From positions 4,030,001 through 4,094,000 of the forward strand of contig NZ_JAPEOK010000001.1 of the NCBI RefSeq assembly GCF_026341515.1: a stretch of 64,000 nucleotides of DNA. The letters are read 5' to 3'. Numbering within the stretch: the first letter of the stretch is position 1; the number at the start of each line of letters is the position of its first letter. The position numbers were made by a program, and so were the translations under genes. The DNA is from Streptomyces sp. NBC_00878. Lineage in GTDB: Bacteria; Actinomycetota; Actinomycetes; Streptomycetales; Streptomycetaceae. The notes beneath the pieces are model-generated. The model worked only from the letters and a program-made list of their open reading frames with translations, made no database searches and was not told the origin of the DNA. This document shows, piece by piece, positions 45,493 through 55,197 of this stretch.

Positions 45493-45951
45493 ATGCGTAA
45501 AATCCTGGCCACTGCCGCCACTCTCGGTCTCGCGGGTCTCGGAGTGCTCGTCCCCGTCACCGGCGCCCAGGCCGCCACGCCCTGCGACAACGCATATAGC
45601 AGCGCCTCGTCCGGCTACTTCTACGCCTACGCCAACGACAACTGCAGCGGATACCTCGGCAGTGCCTCGGGCGTGGACTCGAACTGGGGCAACGACCAGG
45701 GCTCGTTCCAGGGCAGTGACACCAACAACGCGGAGTCCATCCTGCACAAGGGCACGTCCGGCCTGGCCGTCCAGGTCTTCAACGGGACGGGCGACGACTG
45801 GGCGGGCGGCCACACCTGCATCAAGAAGACCGAGTTCTACATGAGCAGCCTCAACGGGTTCTCGTTCACCAGCGGTTACGACGTGGACAACGAGATCAGC
45901 TCCCACCGCTGGGTGGCGGAAGGCTCGTGCGGCAAGTTCCTGGACTCCTGA
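45493..45951 (+). CDS. Secreted protein of the peptidase inhibitor I36 (SMPI-like) family
   Basis: 152 residues, signal peptide MRKILATAATLGLAGLGVLV ending AQAA, mature part about 125 residues. Beta-crystallin-like features are seen: YFYAYANDNCSGYLGSASG, SNWGNDQGSFQGSDTNNAES, HTCIKKTEFYMSSLNGFSF and four Cys that can form two disulfides. The I36 family includes the Streptomyces metalloproteinase inhibitor; inhibition here is not shown. Codon use is slightly less GC-rich than its neighbours. A strong AAGGAG site lies just before the ATG, suggesting high expression. A 56-bp perfect palindrome ends the transcript. Confidence 0.85.
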   Translation: MRKILATAATLGLAGLGVLVPVTGAQAATPCDNAYSSASSGYFYAYANDNCSGYLGSASGVDSNWGNDQGSFQGSDTNNAESILHKGTSGLAVQVFNGTGDDWAGGHTCIKKTEFYMSSLNGFSFTSGYDVDNEISSHRWVAEGSCGKFLDS

Positions 45952-45984
45952 GCCGACCGGATCCCCGCGCGGTTGACCCGCGCA

Positions 45985-46040
45985 CCGTACGTGCAAGGCG
46001 CCCGGCCGGGAATTCCCGGCCGGGCGCCTTGCACGTACGG
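45985..46040. terminator. 56-bp perfect palindrome, bidirectional terminator
   Basis: Two 28-base arms meet at GGGAATTCCC with no loop bases. It lies between the convergent I36 inhibitor gene and purH, so each transcript can form the hairpin. Confidence 0.88.
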
Positions 46041-46090
46041 GACCGCGGGGCGTACAGGGCCCCGGGGCATACGGGTCCGCGACGGCCTCG

Positions 46091-47722
46091 TCAGTGGAAG
46101 AAGTGCCGCGTCCCCGTGAAGTACATCGTCACGCCCGCCTTCTTCGCGGCGTCGACGACCAGCTCGTCGCGGACCGAACCGCCGGGCTGGACCACGGCCT
46201 TGACGCCGGCGTCGGTGAGGATCTCCAGGCCGTCGGGGAAGGGGAAGAAGGCGTCCGAGGCGGCGAAGGAACCCCGGGCCCGCTCGGCGCCCGCGCGCTC
46301 GACGGCGAGCTTGGCGGAGTCGACGCGGTTGACCTGGCCCATGCCGACGCCGACGGAGGCGCCGTCCTTGGCGAGGAGGATCGCGTTGGACTTCACCGCA
46401 CGGCAGGCCCGCCAGGCGAAGGCCAGTTCGGCCAGCTCGCCCTCGGAGAGGGGCTCGCCGGTCGCCAGGGTCCAGGAGGACGGGTTGTCGCCGTCGGCCT
46501 GGAGGCGGTCGGTGACCTGGAGGAGGCGGCCGCCATCGATCTGCTTGACCTCGACCGGCGCGGCCGGGCCCTGGTGGGCGCGGAGCACGCGGATGTTCTT
46601 CTTCTTGGTGAGGGCCTCCAGCGCACCGTCCTCGTACTCGGGCGCGACGATGACCTCGGTGAAGATCTCGGCGACCTGCTCCGCCATCTCCTTCGAGACG
46701 GGACGGTTGACGGCGATCACGCCGCCGTACGCCGACACCGGGTCGCAGGCGTGCGCCTTGCGGTGCGCCTCGGCGACGTTCGCGCCGATCGCGACGCCGC
46801 ACGGGTTGGCGTGCTTGATGATCGCGACACAGGGCTCGTCGTGGTCGTACGCGGCACGGCGCGCGGCGTCCGTGTCCGTGTAGTTGTTGTACGACATCTC
46901 CTTGCCGTGCAGCTGCTCGGCGTCGGCCAGGCCGCCCCCCGCGGCGGAGCCGCTATTGGATGCAGTGTCGACGTACAGCGCGGCGCCCTGGTGCGGGTTC
47001 TCGCCGTACCGCAGGGTGCTGCGCTTCTCGAAGGTCGCGCCGATGAAGTCGGGGAAGTCCGACTCGTCGGCGGGCGCGTACGAGCTCGCGAACCAGGAGG
47101 CGACGGCGACGTCGTACGCGGCTGTGTGCTGGAACGCCTCGGCGGCGAGCCGCTTGCGGGCGTGCAGGTCGAACCCGCCGTCGCGAGCGGCGGACAGCAC
47201 GTCGGCGTACCGCTCGGGGCTGGTGACCACGGCCACGGACGGGTGGTTCTTGGCGGCGGCGCGGACCATCGAGGGGCCGCCGATGTCGATCTGCTCGACG
47301 CACTCGTCGGGCGTGGCCCCCGAGGCGACGGTCTCGCGGAACGGGTAGAGGTTCACGACGACCAGCTGGAACGGCTCCACCCCCAGCTCGCCGAGCTGCT
47401 CGCGGTGGGACTCCAGACGCAGGTCGGCGAGGATGCCCGCGTGCACACGCGGGTGCAGCGTCTTGACCCGGCCGTCCAGGCACTCGGGGAAGCCGGTGAG
47501 CTCCTCGACCTTGGTGACCGGGACTCCGGCGGCAGCGATCTTCGCGGCGGTGGAGCCGGTGGAGACCAGCTCGACACCGGCAGCGTGCAGGCCGCGGGCG
47601 AGCTCTTCAAGACCGGTCTTGTCGTAGACGCTGATGAGCGCGCGGCGGATGACCCGCTTGGTGCCCTGCGCGCCCTGCGCGCCCTGCGAACCCTGAGTGC
47701 CCTGCGTACCTTCGGCGGTCAC
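46091..47722 (-). CDS. purH: AICAR transformylase / IMP cyclohydrolase
   Basis: A 543-residue bifunctional enzyme for the last two steps of IMP synthesis. The N-terminal cyclohydrolase domain has [47 protein letters not shown] and VVNLYPF. The transformylase domain has [44 protein letters not shown] and [13 protein letters not shown]. The extra N-terminus is a repeat ([18 protein letters not shown]). The GTG start overlaps the purN stop by 4 bases. It uses 10-formyl-THF made by FolD. Confidence 0.97.
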   Translation of the reverse strand: MTAEGTQGTQGSQGAQGAQGTKRVIRRALISVYDKTGLEELARGLHAAGVELVSTGSTAAKIAAAGVPVTKVEELTGFPECLDGRVKTLHPRVHAGILADLRLESHREQLGELGVEPFQLVVVNLYPFRETVASGATPDECVEQIDIGGPSMVRAAAKNHPSVAVVTSPERYADVLSAARDGGFDLHARKRLAAEAFQHTAAYDVAVASWFASSYAPADESDFPDFIGATFEKRSTLRYGENPHQGAALYVDTASNSGSAAGGGLADAEQLHGKEMSYNNYTDTDAARRAAYDHDEPCVAIIKHANPCGVAIGANVAEAHRKAHACDPVSAYGGVIAVNRPVSKEMAEQVAEIFTEVIVAPEYEDGALEALTKKKNIRVLRAHQGPAAPVEVKQIDGGRLLQVTDRLQADGDNPSSWTLATGEPLSEGELAELAFAWRACRAVKSNAILLAKDGASVGVGMGQVNRVDSAKLAVERAGAERARGSFAASDAFFPFPDGLEILTDAGVKAVVQPGGSVRDELVVDAAKKAGVTMYFTGTRHFFH

Positions 47723-48339
47723 GGGATAAATACCTTTCGTCCCTCAATGCGATAGCCGTTGCGGGCGAGCCGCCCCACGACATCGACGAGCAGCCTTCGC
47801 TCGACTTCCTTGATGCGCTCGTGCAGAGCGCTTTCGTCGTCCTCGTCCCGGACCTCGACCACGCCCTGGGCGATGATCGGGCCGGTGTCGACGCCGTCGT
47901 CGACGAAGTGGACGGTGCACCCGGTCACCCGCGCGCCGTACGCGAGAGCGTCGCGAACGCCGTGCGCCCCCGGGAAACTCGGCAGCAGCGCGGGATGGGT
48001 GTTCACGAACCGGCCACCGAAGCGGGCCAGGAACTCCTTGCCCACGATCTTCATGAACCCGGCCGAGACAACGAGATCCGGCTCGTACGCGGCGGTCGCC
48101 TCGGCCAGTGCCCTGTCCCACTCGTCGCGCGTGGCGTGGTCCTTCACCCGGCACACGAAGGTGGGAAGCCCGACGCGCTCGGCGCGCTCCAGGCCCGCGA
48201 TGTTCTCGCGGTCGGCGCCGACCGCGACGATCTCGGCTCCGTAGGCGGCCGACCCCGCCGACGCGATCGCGTCGAGGAGAGCCTGCAGATTCGTACCTGA
48301 TCCGGAGACCAGCACGACGAGGCGCTTGGCCTTGGCCAC
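47719..48339 (-). CDS. purN: Phosphoribosylglycinamide formyltransferase
   Basis: A 206-residue GAR transformylase of purine synthesis. It shows [28 protein letters not shown], the catalytic set Asn113 and His115 in [20 protein letters not shown], and Asp151 in [10 protein letters not shown]. The start is GTG 48339 (MAKAKRLV), seven bases after AAAGGG. The upstream frame is a repetitive stretch, not part of the protein. It forms an operon with purH through a GTGA overlap. Confidence 0.96.
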   Translation of the reverse strand: MAKAKRLVVLVSGSGTNLQALLDAIASAGSAAYGAEIVAVGADRENIAGLERAERVGLPTFVCRVKDHATRDEWDRALAEATAAYEPDLVVSAGFMKIVGKEFLARFGGRFVNTHPALLPSFPGAHGVRDALAYGARVTGCTVHFVDDGVDTGPIIAQGVVEVRDEDDESALHERIKEVERRLLVDVVGRLARNGYRIEGRKVFIP

Positions 48340-48725
48340 GACGGGGCCCTTTCTCGGGGAGTTCTGGGGGTTCTGTACGTTCTGGGCGTTCTCGGGGGGT
48401 CTCGGGAGAGAGAGTGTGTCTACGGTCGGCATTTGTACGGTCGTACGAATGCTTCGCGCCCCCGGATACGGGGAAGTCTACGAAGCGGCCGACCGTCAGC
48501 AACGATACCGGCACTCCGGGCGGCCCCCACGGGACGGGGGCGTGGCCGGAAGGTAGCGTCTGGGGAGGATCCGCCCGGTGAACACGGTCCGCGCAGGGGA
48601 ACGCCTTGTGCGTACGGGACGTTGACCAGGGACGGGTACGAACGCTTGGGCGCGAGCCCCGGACACGTAACCAGCTCTGTGGACACGTTGCCGCCAGAGA
48701 CCATCAAGGGGAAGACGCACACCTG

Positions 48726-49727
48726 ATGCCGGACCGCAGTCTCCGACTCCCTCCGCTCCTGCTGCGCGAGCGGCGCCCCTCTCCCACTCCGCCACGGGAG
48801 GGCGACGACGTGCCCGAGGGCGGCGGGCAGGGCTCCTCGGGCCGCCAAGGCTCCGCTGGTGGGCAGGGCTCCTCGGGCGGCCAGAGCGGCTCCGGTACTC
48901 CGAGCGGCTCTGGTGCATCGGGGGGCTCCGGCACTTCGGGTGGCTCTGGCGGCGCGCCCGCTTCCGGGCAGCGGCCCGAGCCGCCGCAGTCTCCTGCCCC
49001 TCCTGCCCCTCCTGCTCCTCCCGCCACTCCTGCCACTCCTGCCACTCCTGCCGACGACAATCCCTTCGCTCCGCCGCCGGAGGGCACGCCCGATCGGCCG
49101 TGGCAGCCGCGGCGGCCCGCGGGCGGGCAGGGCGACGGCCAGGACGGCGGGGGCGAGGGCGACGGCTCCCCCTGGGGCAGCCAGTGGAGCGACCGGCAGC
49201 CGGGACCCGCGCAGGGCGGCCGCTTCGGTGACCGGCCCGGTGCCAACGGCGGTTCCAACGGCGGCGGTTCCGGCGGCGGCCCGAGCGGTCCGGAAGGGTC
49301 CGGCGGCCCGGGCCCCGGTATGCGCTGGGACCCGTCGGACCCGGCCCAGCGCCGCGCCCGGTACGCGCTCCTGTCCGGCATGTGGGCGTTCTTCTTCTCC
49401 CTCTTCAACTGGCCGTACGTGGCACTCCTGCTCGGCGCGCTGGCTCTGTACTGGGCGATCAGCGCCCTGCGCAGCAAGCCGCGTACGCCGGATCCGGACA
49501 CCCCGGCGCCGGCCTCCTCGGGCACCAGGCCCCAGACCACGGCGGCGATCAGCGGCCTGGTCACGGCGTCCCTGGCGCTCGCCATGGTCGCGGCCACGTT
49601 CACGGCACAGCTCGTGTACCGCGACTACTACACGTGCGTGAACGACTCGCTCACGAACACGGCCAAGAAGTCCTGCGACAAGCTGCTGCCGGAGGAGCTG
49701 CGGGGACTGCTGGGGACACAGAACTGA
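48726..49727 (+). CDS. Membrane protein with long Gly/Ser/Pro-rich N-terminus
   Basis: About 333 residues. The N-terminal 210 are disordered: [57 protein letters not shown]. The C-terminus holds three or so TM helices ([57 protein letters not shown]) and an outside tail with two Cys ([20 protein letters not shown]). Two starts are possible: ATG 48726 ([13 protein letters not shown]), or GTG 48810, which has the better GGGAGGG site. It lies divergent from purN. Function unknown. Confidence 0.78.
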   Translation: MPDRSLRLPPLLLRERRPSPTPPREGDDVPEGGGQGSSGRQGSAGGQGSSGGQSGSGTPSGSGASGGSGTSGGSGGAPASGQRPEPPQSPAPPAPPAPPATPATPATPADDNPFAPPPEGTPDRPWQPRRPAGGQGDGQDGGGEGDGSPWGSQWSDRQPGPAQGGRFGDRPGANGGSNGGGSGGGPSGPEGSGGPGPGMRWDPSDPAQRRARYALLSGMWAFFFSLFNWPYVALLLGALALYWAISALRSKPRTPDPDTPAPASSGTRPQTTAAISGLVTASLALAMVAATFTAQLVYRDYYTCVNDSLTNTAKKSCDKLLPEELRGLLGTQN

Positions 49728-49730
49728 CGG

Positions 49731-49805
49731 GTCCCCTCCGTACAGGTCTCCTCCGTACAGGTCTCCTCCGTACAGGTCTCCTCCGTACAGGTCTCCTCCG
49801 TACGG
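49731..49805. repeat. Five tandem copies of a 15-bp unit
   Basis: GTCTCCTCCGTACAG repeats five times (first and last copies with one change), starting three bases after the stop of the upstream gene. A second short repeat, AGCCGAAGAC, lies at about 49840-49865. The rest of the gap to the aldo/keto reductase gene holds nothing clear. Confidence 0.92.
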
Positions 49806-49958
49806 GTGGCCCGCGAGTCGGCAGGGTTATGGCCGGGGGCAGCCGAAGACAGCCGAAGACAGCCAACTGCAGGCCGTGGGTTGACTTCGAGTGCGCTTCA
49901 AAATCCATGCTCCTCTCAACGTCCGCCGCTCGGCGGGCCGTAAGGGGAGGACACCCGC

Positions 49959-50945
49959 ATGCGCTACCGCACGATCGGCACGGCCCCGGAGACCCGCCGT
50001 GAGGTGAGCGTCCTCAGCCTCGGCGCGATGCTGTTCGGCACGGTCACGGACGAGGCGACCTCGTTCGCGATCCTCGACCGTTTCGTCGAGGCGGGCGGCA
50101 CGTTCATCGACACGTCCGACAACTACGCGTTCTGGGCCAACGGTACGCAGGGCGGTGAGAGCGAGGCCCTGCTCGGCCGCTGGCGGCGCAGCCGTGGCAT
50201 CGGCGACGAGATAGTCATCGCCACGAAGCTGGGCGCACGGCCGCTCGCCCCGGGCACGAGCTACCTCGACAACCCGGAGGGCCTGTCCGCCAAGGCCATC
50301 CGCGAGGCGGCGGAGGGCAGCCGCGAACGGCTCGGCGTCGCGAAACTGGACCTTCTGTACGCCCACATCGAGGACACGGCCGTGTCCCTGCGGGAGACCG
50401 TCGAGGGCTTCGCCGAACTAGTCGCCGAGGGCACGGTCGGGCTGCTCGGCGCCAGCAACCACTGGACCTGGCGCCTGGAGCGGGCGCGGAACCTCGCCGC
50501 GGCGGCCGGCCTGCCCGGCTACGAGGTCCTCCAGTACCAGCACAGCTATCTGCGCAAGCGCGCCGACCTGCCCAGCCGGCTCTCGCCGGACGGCGACCAG
50601 GGTGTGACCGGCGGTCACCTGCTCAGCTATCTGCGCGCCGACCCGTCCCTCACGCTCGTCGCCTACACCCCGCTCCTGTCCGGCCGTTACGTCCGCGAGG
50701 ACAAGCCGCTCGGTCCCGAGTTCGACCACGCGGGCACCCCGGCCCGGCTGGCCGCACTCCGCTCGGTCGCCGAGGAGACCGGCGCGACCGTCAACCAGGT
50801 GGTCCTGTCGTGGCTGATCGGCGGCGAGATCCCGGCGATCCCTCTCGTCGGCTGCTCCTCACTGGCCCAGCTGAACGAGAACCTGGCAGCGGTGGACCTG
50901 GAACTGACGGCGGAACAGCGGGCCCGGCTGGACGCGGCCCGCTGA
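49959..50945 (+). CDS. Aldo/keto reductase
   Basis: A 328-residue NADPH-dependent oxidoreductase of the AKR TIM-barrel superfamily. It shows GGTFIDTSDNYAFW with the catalytic Asp and Tyr, IVIATKLGARP with Lys, LLYAHIED, LLGASNHWTW and the cofactor end AIPLVGCSSLAQLNEN. It is full length and cytoplasmic; the substrate is unknown. The start is ATG 49959 with GGGGAGGA upstream. Its stop is 6 bases from that of the convergent DUF6350 gene, so the two share a terminator region or overlap in transcription. Confidence 0.93.
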   Translation: MRYRTIGTAPETRREVSVLSLGAMLFGTVTDEATSFAILDRFVEAGGTFIDTSDNYAFWANGTQGGESEALLGRWRRSRGIGDEIVIATKLGARPLAPGTSYLDNPEGLSAKAIREAAEGSRERLGVAKLDLLYAHIEDTAVSLRETVEGFAELVAEGTVGLLGASNHWTWRLERARNLAAAAGLPGYEVLQYQHSYLRKRADLPSRLSPDGDQGVTGGHLLSYLRADPSLTLVAYTPLLSGRYVREDKPLGPEFDHAGTPARLAALRSVAEETGATVNQVVLSWLIGGEIPAIPLVGCSSLAQLNENLAAVDLELTAEQRARLDAAR

Positions 50946-50951
50946 CCCTGT

Positions 50952-53048
50952 TCAGCCCGTTCGATCCCCTCGGTCCCTTCCATTCAGGGGATCGATGGGG
51001 GTGGACGCCTGCTTGAGAGCAGCCCAGCGGGTCTCCCGCGAGGCGTCGTCGTGCCAGAGCGAGCCGAACGAGTCGGAGGGCGGCAGGAAATCGTACGGCT
51101 CGAAGTCCGGGTCCGGGGTGGTGCGGCGGCTCTCGGCGGGGATGGCGGGCGGTGTCTCCGGACGCCGCCGGAACCGTACGCGCGAGAACCAGCTGGTTCG
51201 TGGGGTGCGCGGGGGCTCGGAGTTGTCGGGGTTGAGGGCCGGCTCGGAGGGTTCGTCGGCCAGGAGCGAGGTTCCTGACGGCTCATGGCCCGGGGGCCGC
51301 GCCTGCGGCTCCTGGGCCGTCGGCTCCCGGAGAGACAGCTCCACGGCTGAAGTCATCCGGACTCTCACCGGAGGCTCATGCGCTGGAGGTTCCTGGGCCG
51401 AGGGTCTCTGGGCCGGGTGTTCGTGGGCTGGGGGTTCCTGGGCCGGGTGTTCCTGGGCTGGAGATTCCTCGACCGGGGGTTCCTGGATCCGTCGGCTACG
51501 GCTGAGCGTCCAGGGCCTCCGTACCCAGGACGCCCGACCCCCGAGCCCACGCGCACGAGAAGCCCGTACGCGAGGGACCTTCGCCTGAGGCGCCTTCACC
51601 CGAGGCGTCTTCACGCGAGGCGTCCTTACCCGAGGCACCCGTACCCGAGGCTCTCGCAGTCGCCATGCCCGCAGGGTCAGCGCCACGGGCACGCCCACCG
51701 CCGCGGTCCAGCCGGCCGCCGCGGGCCCCGTCTGCCACCAGACGGGGCCCAAGTCGGCGAGTGCGTGGGTACCGAGGGGGCCGTCCGCCAGCGTGGCGAG
51801 CGCGGCGAGGGCCAGCCCGCAGAGGAGCGCCGCGAGCGTCACGTTCCCGGCGGTCCGGGCGCGTGACCACGCCCCACGCCGGAGGGCCGCCGTCGGCACT
51901 TGGCCCTCTTTCTCCCCCCGCCTCTCCCCCTGGGCCTCCCCCTGACTCTCTCCCTGGCTCTCTCCCTGTCCCTTTCCCTCCGCCGCGTTCTTCCGTGCCG
52001 GCACCCCCGCTCTCACCGTGAACCAGGCCACCACCACCCCCGCCACCAACGGCACAGCCCCCGCCGCCCAGTTCACCGGAGTGCCAGGACCCGCTCCCGG
52101 AATCGCCGCCAGCAAGGGGAAAGGCGGAAGCGTCGGACCGGGCGACGACACCAAGGGATCCACCGCGTGCCCGGCCCCGAGCACGAAGCCGGGGCCGAGG
52201 GCGTACGCGGCCCCCCACACGGCCGCGTTCGGCACGAGGGCCAGTGCCAGCAGCAGCACCGCGAACCGGCCCGACCAGCTCTCCGTGACCTGCAAGAACG
52301 ACGCGCGGGCCAGGCCCCCGTGCCACACCACCGAGGCACCGACCAGCACGGCCCCGCCCCCGACGAGCGCCGCCGCACCCGCACTAGCGGCGCGCACGGC
52401 GACCGGGAGCCGCGTTCCAGCGGCGGACGAGGCGAAGGGGAGGGCGCGGAGAGCCCGGCGCACGCGCGGCGGCAGGGGCCCCCGCGGGCGCCCGTACGCC
52501 GTCCACACGCCCACCCCCGCGGCGGTCACCACGAGCAGCGGCGGCCATACGGCGGCCGATGCCCACGCCGGACGCAGCGCACCGCCCGAGGCGTACACCA
52601 CGGCGGCCGCGCCGACCGTCAGATAGCCCGCGACGACACCGCCCCAGGCCGTACGGACGGCGGGCGGTGCCAACTCCTCGTCGCCGTCAGCCGCGTCGCG
52701 TCCCGCGCGGTGCAGCAGCCACGCGGGCAGCACTACCAGGAGCAGCGGAGTCACACCTACGGGCGCGGGTACGCCGGACAGCGTGTCCGTGCGGACGAGT
52801 TCGCCGCCGTGCGCGAGCAGCCACAGCCCGGCGGCGACGTGCAACGCCCCCTCGGGACCGCTGTCCGGGTAGGGCGAACTGATCCACAGGACCATGACAA
52901 GTACGGTCACTGCCCCGAGTCCGAGCCCCGCCGCGAGCACGCCGCCGACCAGGCTCGCGGCCAGTCCGGGCGACCTCACACGCGATCGGGCGGGCGGGGG
53001 CGGCAGGGAGGGAGTGCGGTCCGGGCTGCGGTCGGTCGTCTGGGTCAC
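50952..53048 (-). CDS. DUF6350/PerM-like polytopic membrane protein with repetitive tail
   Basis: 698 residues. The first 470 form about ten membrane helices ([78 protein letters not shown]), the layout of actinobacterial proteins annotated DUF6350 or cell division protein PerM. A charged loop [20 protein letters not shown] interrupts it. The C-terminal 210 residues are cytoplasmic repeats, first basic ([19 protein letters not shown]), then acidic ([18 protein letters not shown]), ending with [19 protein letters not shown]. The start is GTG 53048 with GGGAG upstream. A role in growth or division is inferred from the mycobacterial name only. Confidence 0.8.
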   Translation of the reverse strand: MTQTTDRSPDRTPSLPPPPARSRVRSPGLAASLVGGVLAAGLGLGAVTVLVMVLWISSPYPDSGPEGALHVAAGLWLLAHGGELVRTDTLSGVPAPVGVTPLLLVVLPAWLLHRAGRDAADGDEELAPPAVRTAWGGVVAGYLTVGAAAVVYASGGALRPAWASAAVWPPLLVVTAAGVGVWTAYGRPRGPLPPRVRRALRALPFASSAAGTRLPVAVRAASAGAAALVGGGAVLVGASVVWHGGLARASFLQVTESWSGRFAVLLLALALVPNAAVWGAAYALGPGFVLGAGHAVDPLVSSPGPTLPPFPLLAAIPGAGPGTPVNWAAGAVPLVAGVVVAWFTVRAGVPARKNAAEGKGQGESQGESQGEAQGERRGEKEGQVPTAALRRGAWSRARTAGNVTLAALLCGLALAALATLADGPLGTHALADLGPVWWQTGPAAAGWTAAVGVPVALTLRAWRLREPRVRVPRVRTPRVKTPRVKAPQAKVPRVRASRARGLGGRASWVRRPWTLSRSRRIQEPPVEESPAQEHPAQEPPAHEHPAQRPSAQEPPAHEPPVRVRMTSAVELSLREPTAQEPQARPPGHEPSGTSLLADEPSEPALNPDNSEPPRTPRTSWFSRVRFRRRPETPPAIPAESRRTTPDPDFEPYDFLPPSDSFGSLWHDDASRETRWAALKQASTPIDPLNGRDRGDRTG

Positions 53049-53153
53049 GCCGCCATGCTCCCAACGACACGCGCTTTCTTCGCGTAACAGCTGAACTCCG
53101 GATGTGTCGCTCAACATACGTTTTATGCATTTTTACGCACGAAGGGGCGCCCG

Positions 53154-54077
53154 GTGACGCTGACCGCTGTTCCTGCCGATACCGACGCCGATACCGACGC
53201 CGATGTCGAAGCCGATGTCGAAGCCGATGCCCACGCCGATGCCCACGCCGACGCCAATGCCGCGGCTCGCCCTGCCGATCTGACGCCCGCTCAGGCCTTC
53301 GACGCCCTCTACGCGTTCGCGGCCCCCGACCTCGTACGGCAGGCCTATCTGCTCACCGGGCGGCGCGAGTTGGCGCGCGAGTGCGTGCAGCGGGCCTTCC
53401 AACTGGCGTGGCAGCACTGGCCGGAGGTGGCGGTCGACCCGGATCCGGCGGGGTGGGTGCGGGCGGCGACGTACGAGTACGCGATGTCCCCCTGGCAGCG
53501 GCTGAGTCTTCGTCACCGGCTCCCGGAGCCGCCACCCCTCGCCACGGACGACCGGTGGCTGCTCTCCGTACTGCTCAGCCTGCCGCCCTCGTACCGCCGC
53601 ACCCTGCTCCTCTGCGACGGCCTCGGCATCGGGCTGCCGGAGACCGCGGCCGAGACGGAGGCGAGCACGCCCGTGGCGGCGCACCGGCTGCTGCACGCGC
53701 GCGAGGCCGTCGCCGCGCGCGTGCCCGAGCTGGCGGATCCGCGGGAGCTGCGGCGGAGGCTGACGGAGCTCGGCAGCAAGGAGTCGCTGCGGACCCCCGC
53801 GAAGCCTGTCGTGGTGCGTTCGGTGAGCGAGTGCCGCGCCCGCCGCTGGACCCGTACGGCCATCGCCCTCACGGTCCTGCTCATCGGTTCCACCGCGCTC
53901 ACGCTCCGTACGGCGCCCGACCACTACGAGGCCCCCCAGGCGCCCGCCGCGACGATCAGCGGAGTTCCGCCGCGGTCGGGCCCCGGCCCGCTGTCCGAGT
54001 CGGAGCGGAAGCTCCGCACCAAGCTTCGCTGGATGTTCGAGTCGGGTCCGGAGAGGCTCCGGCCGGAGCTCCGCTGA
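53154..54077 (+). CDS. ECF-sigma-like protein with its own membrane anchor
   Basis: 307 residues. After a repetitive acidic leader (DADTDADVEADVEADAHADA) comes a sigma region-2-like part (ALYAFAAPDLVRQAYLLTGR, RECVQRAFQLAWQHWPEV, DPAGWVRAATYEYAMSPWQR) and a region-4-like part (LLSLPPSYRRTLLLCDGLG, LPETAAETEASTPVAAHRLL). One TM helix (TAIALTVLLIGSTALTL) and a 60-residue outside tail follow. Region 2 departs from the usual DxxQ core motif, so promoter activity is uncertain. It could be a membrane-held sigma factor or a degenerate regulator. The start is GTG 53154, preceded by GAAGGGG; the 105-base gap to the divergent DUF6350 gene is unusually A/T-rich. Confidence 0.75.
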   Translation: MTLTAVPADTDADTDADVEADVEADAHADAHADANAAARPADLTPAQAFDALYAFAAPDLVRQAYLLTGRRELARECVQRAFQLAWQHWPEVAVDPDPAGWVRAATYEYAMSPWQRLSLRHRLPEPPPLATDDRWLLSVLLSLPPSYRRTLLLCDGLGIGLPETAAETEASTPVAAHRLLHAREAVAARVPELADPRELRRRLTELGSKESLRTPAKPVVVRSVSECRARRWTRTAIALTVLLIGSTALTLRTAPDHYEAPQAPAATISGVPPRSGPGPLSESERKLRTKLRWMFESGPERLRPELR

Positions 54078-54203
54078 GGAAGCCGAGGAGGCTGAAGAGG
54101 CTGAAGAGGTCGAGGATGTCGAGGAGGCTGGGGGGCCGAGCAGCGCGAGCAGGAGCTGGTGCCGGAGGACCGCCGAACGCCCACTCGGCAACTCGGCAAC
54201 GCC

Positions 54204-54244
54204 GATGGGCCCGCACCCCCGTATTCCAGGAGTGCGGGCCCATC
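54204..54244. terminator. Bidirectional terminator between sigma-like gene and sucD
   Basis: GATGGGCCCGCAC (54204-54216) and GTGCGGGCCCATC (54232-54244) form a perfect 13-bp stem with a 15-base loop. The 126 bases before it are a GAGGCTGAA-type 9-bp repeat and filler. Confidence 0.85.
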
Positions 54245-54290
54245 CGCGTACGGCCCGCAGGCAGCCGTGCTATGCCGTGCTGTGCTGAGC

Positions 54291-55175
54291 TCAGCCGGCG
54301 AGGATGGCGCGGGCCAGCTTCGCCGTCTCGGTCGGCGTCTTGCCGACCTTGACGCCGGCGGCCTCAAGGGCCTCCTTCTTCGCGGCGGCCGTGCCGGAGG
54401 AGCCGGAGACGATGGCGCCGGCGTGGCCCATGGTCTTGCCCTCGGGCGCGGTGAAGCCGGCGACGTAGCCGACGACCGGCTTCGTCACGTTCTTCGCGAT
54501 GAAGTCCGCCGCGCGCTCCTCGGCGTCGCCGCCGATCTCACCGATCATGACGATCAGGTCGGTGTCGGGGTCCGCCTCGAACGCGGCGAGCGCGTCGATG
54601 TGCGTCGTACCGATGATCGGGTCACCGCCGATACCGACGGCCGACGAGAAGCCGATGTCACGGAGCTCGTACATCATCTGGTACGTCAGCGTGCCGGACT
54701 TCGAGACCAGGCCGATACGGCCCGGCTTCGTGATGTCGCCCGGGATGATGCCGGCGTTGGACTGGCCCGGGGTGATGAGACCGGGGCAGTTCGGGCCGAT
54801 GATGCGGGTCTTGTTGCCCTTCGACTTCGCGTACGCCCAGAAGGCGGCGGAGTCGTGGACGGCGATGCCCTCGGTGATGACGACCGCGAGGGGGATCTCG
54901 GCGTCGATGGCCTCGACGACGGCGGCCTTGGCGAAGGCCGGCGGCACGAAGAGGACGGAGACGTTGGCGCCCGTCTTCTCGATCGCCTCGGCGACCGTGC
55001 CGAAGACCGGGATCTCGTTGCCGTCGACGTCGACCGAGGTGCCCGCCTTGCGCGGGTTCACACCGCCGACGATGTTCGTCCCGTCGGCCAGCATGAGCTT
55101 GGTGTGCTTCATGCCGGTGGCACCGGTCATGCCCTGGACGATGACCTTGCTGTCCTTGTTGAGGAAGATAGCCAT
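54291..55175 (-). CDS. sucD: Succinyl-CoA synthetase alpha subunit
   Basis: 294 residues. The CoA-binding Rossmann domain has [37 protein letters not shown] and [14 protein letters not shown]. The ligase domain has [11 protein letters not shown] and the phosphorylated His251 in [13 protein letters not shown]. With SucC it converts succinyl-CoA to succinate with nucleotide triphosphate formation in the TCA cycle. The start is ATG 55175, 22 bases after the sucC stop on the same strand, so they form one operon. Confidence 0.97.
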   Translation of the reverse strand: MAIFLNKDSKVIVQGMTGATGMKHTKLMLADGTNIVGGVNPRKAGTSVDVDGNEIPVFGTVAEAIEKTGANVSVLFVPPAFAKAAVVEAIDAEIPLAVVITEGIAVHDSAAFWAYAKSKGNKTRIIGPNCPGLITPGQSNAGIIPGDITKPGRIGLVSKSGTLTYQMMYELRDIGFSSAVGIGGDPIIGTTHIDALAAFEADPDTDLIVMIGEIGGDAEERAADFIAKNVTKPVVGYVAGFTAPEGKTMGHAGAIVSGSSGTAAAKKEALEAAGVKVGKTPTETAKLARAILAG

Positions 55176-55197
55176 GGCTGTGGTTTTCCCTCGTCCC

